From the NCBI GenBank assembly GCA_044238875.1, contig JBIICM010000105.1:1-8510 (forward strand): a DNA stretch of 8,510 nt, in the 5' to 3' direction. The translations under genes and the position numbers were made by a program. This document shows positions 6,224 to 8,510 of this stretch, one piece after another. Numbering within the stretch: the first letter of the stretch is position 1; each line of letters opens with the position of its first letter. The notes beneath the pieces were generated by a model. The model searched no databases. It saw nothing but the letters and a program-made list of their open reading frames with translations, and was not told the origin of the DNA. The stretch is from JAIBAI01 sp044238875. Its GTDB lineage: Bacteria > Bacteroidota > Bacteroidia > M30B66.

Positions 6224-8510
6224 GTGAAAAGGCGCTCTTCACTCCATATATTGCTGTTTACGGTAAATCTGGCGGTCACTGCTGCGCTTTTTGTCCTGCT
6301 GAACAGACCGCACGATTCAATCCCTCCGCCGGGAAAATTCTTTGATCCGTTTGGGGGCTTCTGGCGAAATGCAGAAGGTTCAGCCCCAGTAAAAACATCA
6401 AGGGTGCAGCTGAAAGGGCTGCAAGGAGAGGTAACCGTGAACTTTGATGACCGCATGGTGCCGCATATTTTCGCCGGAAACCTGCACGATCTTTATTTCA
6501 TGCAGGGTTATGTGAGTGCTTTACACAGGCTCTGGCAGATGGATATGCAAACCAGAGCGGCTGCCGGAAGACTTGCCGAAGTGGCCGGAGAAAAAGCGCT
6601 TCCGCTTGATTTGTTAGCCAGAAGACTCGGGCTTCCTGAGGCAGCGCGGTTATCGGCAGGCTTCATGATGGCCGACCCGGTGAGCCGCCCGATACTGGAG
6701 GCCTATACAGCCGGCGTGAATGCCCGCATTCAGGAAATGGAGCCGGCAGACCTGCCCTTTGAATTCAAACTGCTGAACTATGCACCTGAGCCGTGGTCAC
6801 CGTATAAGACGGCTCTGCTGCTCAAATACATGGCCAACCTGCTTACTGGTTTTGAACAGGATCTTGAAAACACCAATACCCTCGCCCGTTATGGGCCGAC
6901 GGTTTTTAATGCACTTTTCCCTGTTTTTCCGGATACGCTGTTCGATCCGGTGATACCGGCCGGAACAACTTTTAGCGCACCGGCTTTCCGGCCGAATCCG
7001 CCTGCGATTAATCCTAGCCCGGCAGCACCGACTGCCCTTTTAACCCCACTGCCCGAAAAGCCGGCTGCTGATCTGGGCAGCAATAACTGGGCAATCTCGG
7101 GCAGCAGAACCATTAACGGAAAACCCATCCTCTGCAATGATCCCCATCTGGCGCTGAACCTGCCCTCCATCTGGTTCGAAATGCAACTGAGCAGTCCACA
7201 GATGACTGTTTACGGAGCAAGCATACCCGGTGCCCCCTGTATCATTTCAGGCTTTAACGATTCTATTGCCTGGGGTATCACCAATGCAGCCATGGATGTA
7301 AAGGACTGGTATAAGATGAATTTCAGGGATCAAACCCGGAAGGAATACCGCTATGATAGCGCGTGGCGAAAATCGCGAATCACGGTCGAAAAATATACCA
7401 TTAAGGGTAAGGCGCCATTGTTTGATACGTTGGTTTACACCCATCTGGGGCCGGTTACCTATGATGCAAAATACCATAAGGGAAAGGGAACGGAAAATCT
7501 GGCCCTCCGCTGGACTGCTCATGAACCGGGCAATGAATTGCGTACTTTTTTTGAACTGAACAAGGCAAAAAACCATTACGACTACTCAGCTGCGCTGAAT
7601 TATTTTAACTGTCCCGGCCAGAATTTTGTTTTTGCATCCGCTTCAGGCGATATCGCGATCAGGCAGCAGGGGCTATTTATTAACCGTTACCGCGACCAGG
7701 GCCGTTTTGTAATGGATGGCACAACGAGTGCCACAGCATGGCAGGGTTATATTCCCGATACGGCCAATCCGGCGGTTAAAAATCCCCCTCGGGGATGGGT
7801 AAGCTCAGCCAACCAGCACCCGGCTGACAGCACCTGGCCTTATCATTACCATGGCATTTATGAATTTTACAGAAACCGGAGGATCAACCAGAGACTGGCC
7901 GCCCTGGCTAAGGTCAGCGCCGAAGACATGATGCAGCTGCAAAACGATAATTTTAACCTGTATGCTCATGAAAGTCTCCCGCTATTGCTAAAGCATCTTG
8001 ATCAAAACAAACTTAACAGGGATGAGCAACTGGCGCTGGGTTTTTTACTGAAATGGGATTATTACAATGATCCCGGAAAATTTGCGCCCATTATTTATGA
8101 AACCTGGTGGAAGTATTTTACGGCGCTTTTATGGGCTGAATTTGATCAAAAAAAGGTTCCGCTTTTGCGCCCCGGCACCTTTCAAACCATCCGTTTTCTG
8201 CAGGAAAAACACCTGCCTGAGTTCAATAGTCCGGCTTTTGCCCCTGTGAAAAAAGACCTGCATGCAATCTGTTCGGCAAGTTTCAGAAATGCACTTTCAG
8301 AAATAAAAAAATGGCAGCAGGAACATCCGGGTGTTCCTGCAGGGTGGGCTTATTTTAAAGACACTGAAATCCAGCACCTGAGCCGGCAAAAGGCATTCAG
8401 CGTTGAGCACGTTTTTACGGGCGGAAATTCAGGTATTGTAAATGCCTGCAGCCAGCGTAACGGGCCTTCCTGGAGAATGATTGTAAGTCCGGGAGCCGGT
8501 GGATTTGCAT
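6224..8510 (+). CDS. Penicillin acylase family (S45) Ntn-hydrolase, 3' end missing
   Basis: 762 codons are visible, and the gene runs off the right edge; related proteins suggest only a few dozen residues are lost. The family are autoprocessing hydrolases of amide bonds (penicillins, acyl-homoserine lactones, other N-acyl compounds). The N-terminus is KRR followed by a hydrophobic stretch (about 8-26), a signal peptide or anchor. The alpha-chain region contains MQGYVSALHRLWQMDMQTR (93-111). A proline-rich spacer (about 245-284) precedes GSNNW, where Ser286 is the nucleophile after self-cleavage at Gly285. NDPHL (305-309), Asp358 and Asp361 (positions 73 and 76 of the beta chain, matching the calcium-site spacing of E. 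coli penicillin G acylase as I recall it), GQNF with oxyanion-type Asn467, and HGPSW-like NGPSWRMIV (746-754) follow. An in-frame stop at 6212-6214 makes GTG at 6224 the first possible start. The substrate cannot be told from sequence. Confidence 0.94.
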   Translation, partial: MKRRSSLHILLFTVNLAVTAALFVLLNRPHDSIPPPGKFFDPFGGFWRNAEGSAPVKTSRVQLKGLQGEVTVNFDDRMVPHIFAGNLHDLYFMQGYVSALHRLWQMDMQTRAAAGRLAEVAGEKALPLDLLARRLGLPEAARLSAGFMMADPVSRPILEAYTAGVNARIQEMEPADLPFEFKLLNYAPEPWSPYKTALLLKYMANLLTGFEQDLENTNTLARYGPTVFNALFPVFPDTLFDPVIPAGTTFSAPAFRPNPPAINPSPAAPTALLTPLPEKPAADLGSNNWAISGSRTINGKPILCNDPHLALNLPSIWFEMQLSSPQMTVYGASIPGAPCIISGFNDSIAWGITNAAMDVKDWYKMNFRDQTRKEYRYDSAWRKSRITVEKYTIKGKAPLFDTLVYTHLGPVTYDAKYHKGKGTENLALRWTAHEPGNELRTFFELNKAKNHYDYSAALNYFNCPGQNFVFASASGDIAIRQQGLFINRYRDQGRFVMDGTTSATAWQGYIPDTANPAVKNPPRGWVSSANQHPADSTWPYHYHGIYEFYRNRRINQRLAALAKVSAEDMMQLQNDNFNLYAHESLPLLLKHLDQNKLNRDEQLALGFLLKWDYYNDPGKFAPIIYETWWKYFTALLWAEFDQKKVPLLRPGTFQTIRFLQEKHLPEFNSPAFAPVKKDLHAICSASFRNALSEIKKWQQEHPGVPAGWAYFKDTEIQHLSRQKAFSVEHVFTGGNSGIVNACSQRNGPSWRMIVSPGAGGFA

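Noticed and set aside
6106..6456. Minus-strand 116-codon frame overlapping the peptidase start by ATGA
   Set aside because: It is antisense to the clear penicillin acylase frame, has a low-complexity, unfamiliar protein sequence, and the overlap with the peptidase start is coincidental.
6889..7170. Minus-strand Gly/Ala-rich 93-codon frame, and that at 7247-7576
   Set aside because: Both are antisense to the acylase around its nucleophile and beta chain; their composition reflects the Pro-rich linker read backwards.

Overview
The window is ordinary-looking chromosomal DNA of a Bacteroidota bacterium. Three things point there. The adenine glycosylase, HU protein, TPR protein, tiny basic ribosomal-type protein and RNase G cluster together in a way typical of that phylum. 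The HU operon has a perfect TAnnTTTG -7 element of the Bacteroidota sigma factor. Starts lack clear Shine-Dalgarno sequences. I see no rRNA, tRNA, CRISPR array, insertion sequence or phage gene.

Left part (1-1779), minus strand: a likely operon reads HU protein (1349-1636), membrane-anchored TPR protein (508-1335), a 29-residue AURKAIP1/COX24-type basic protein (405-494), then the N-terminus of ribonuclease G/E (1-278, running off the window). The first three genes are separated by only 13 nt each. A 126-nt gap containing an inverted repeat precedes the RNase gene. mutY (1780-2793, plus) diverges from HU across a shared promoter region.

Middle (2912-6109), minus strand: one very long gene converges on mutY. 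It encodes an exported M1-family zinc metallopeptidase whose C-terminal ~400 residues look like an Omp85/BamA-type outer-membrane beta-barrel. This fusion is the most interesting object in the window.

Right part (6224-8510), plus strand: a penicillin acylase family (S45) N-terminal nucleophile hydrolase starts at GTG and runs off the right edge. It diverges from the peptidase gene across 114 nt that hold a short perfect inverted repeat. Both products appear to be exported amide-bond hydrolases, so a shared role in peptide or amide scavenging in the periplasm or at the surface is possible but unproven. The left half is genome maintenance, translation and RNA decay; the right half is envelope hydrolases.
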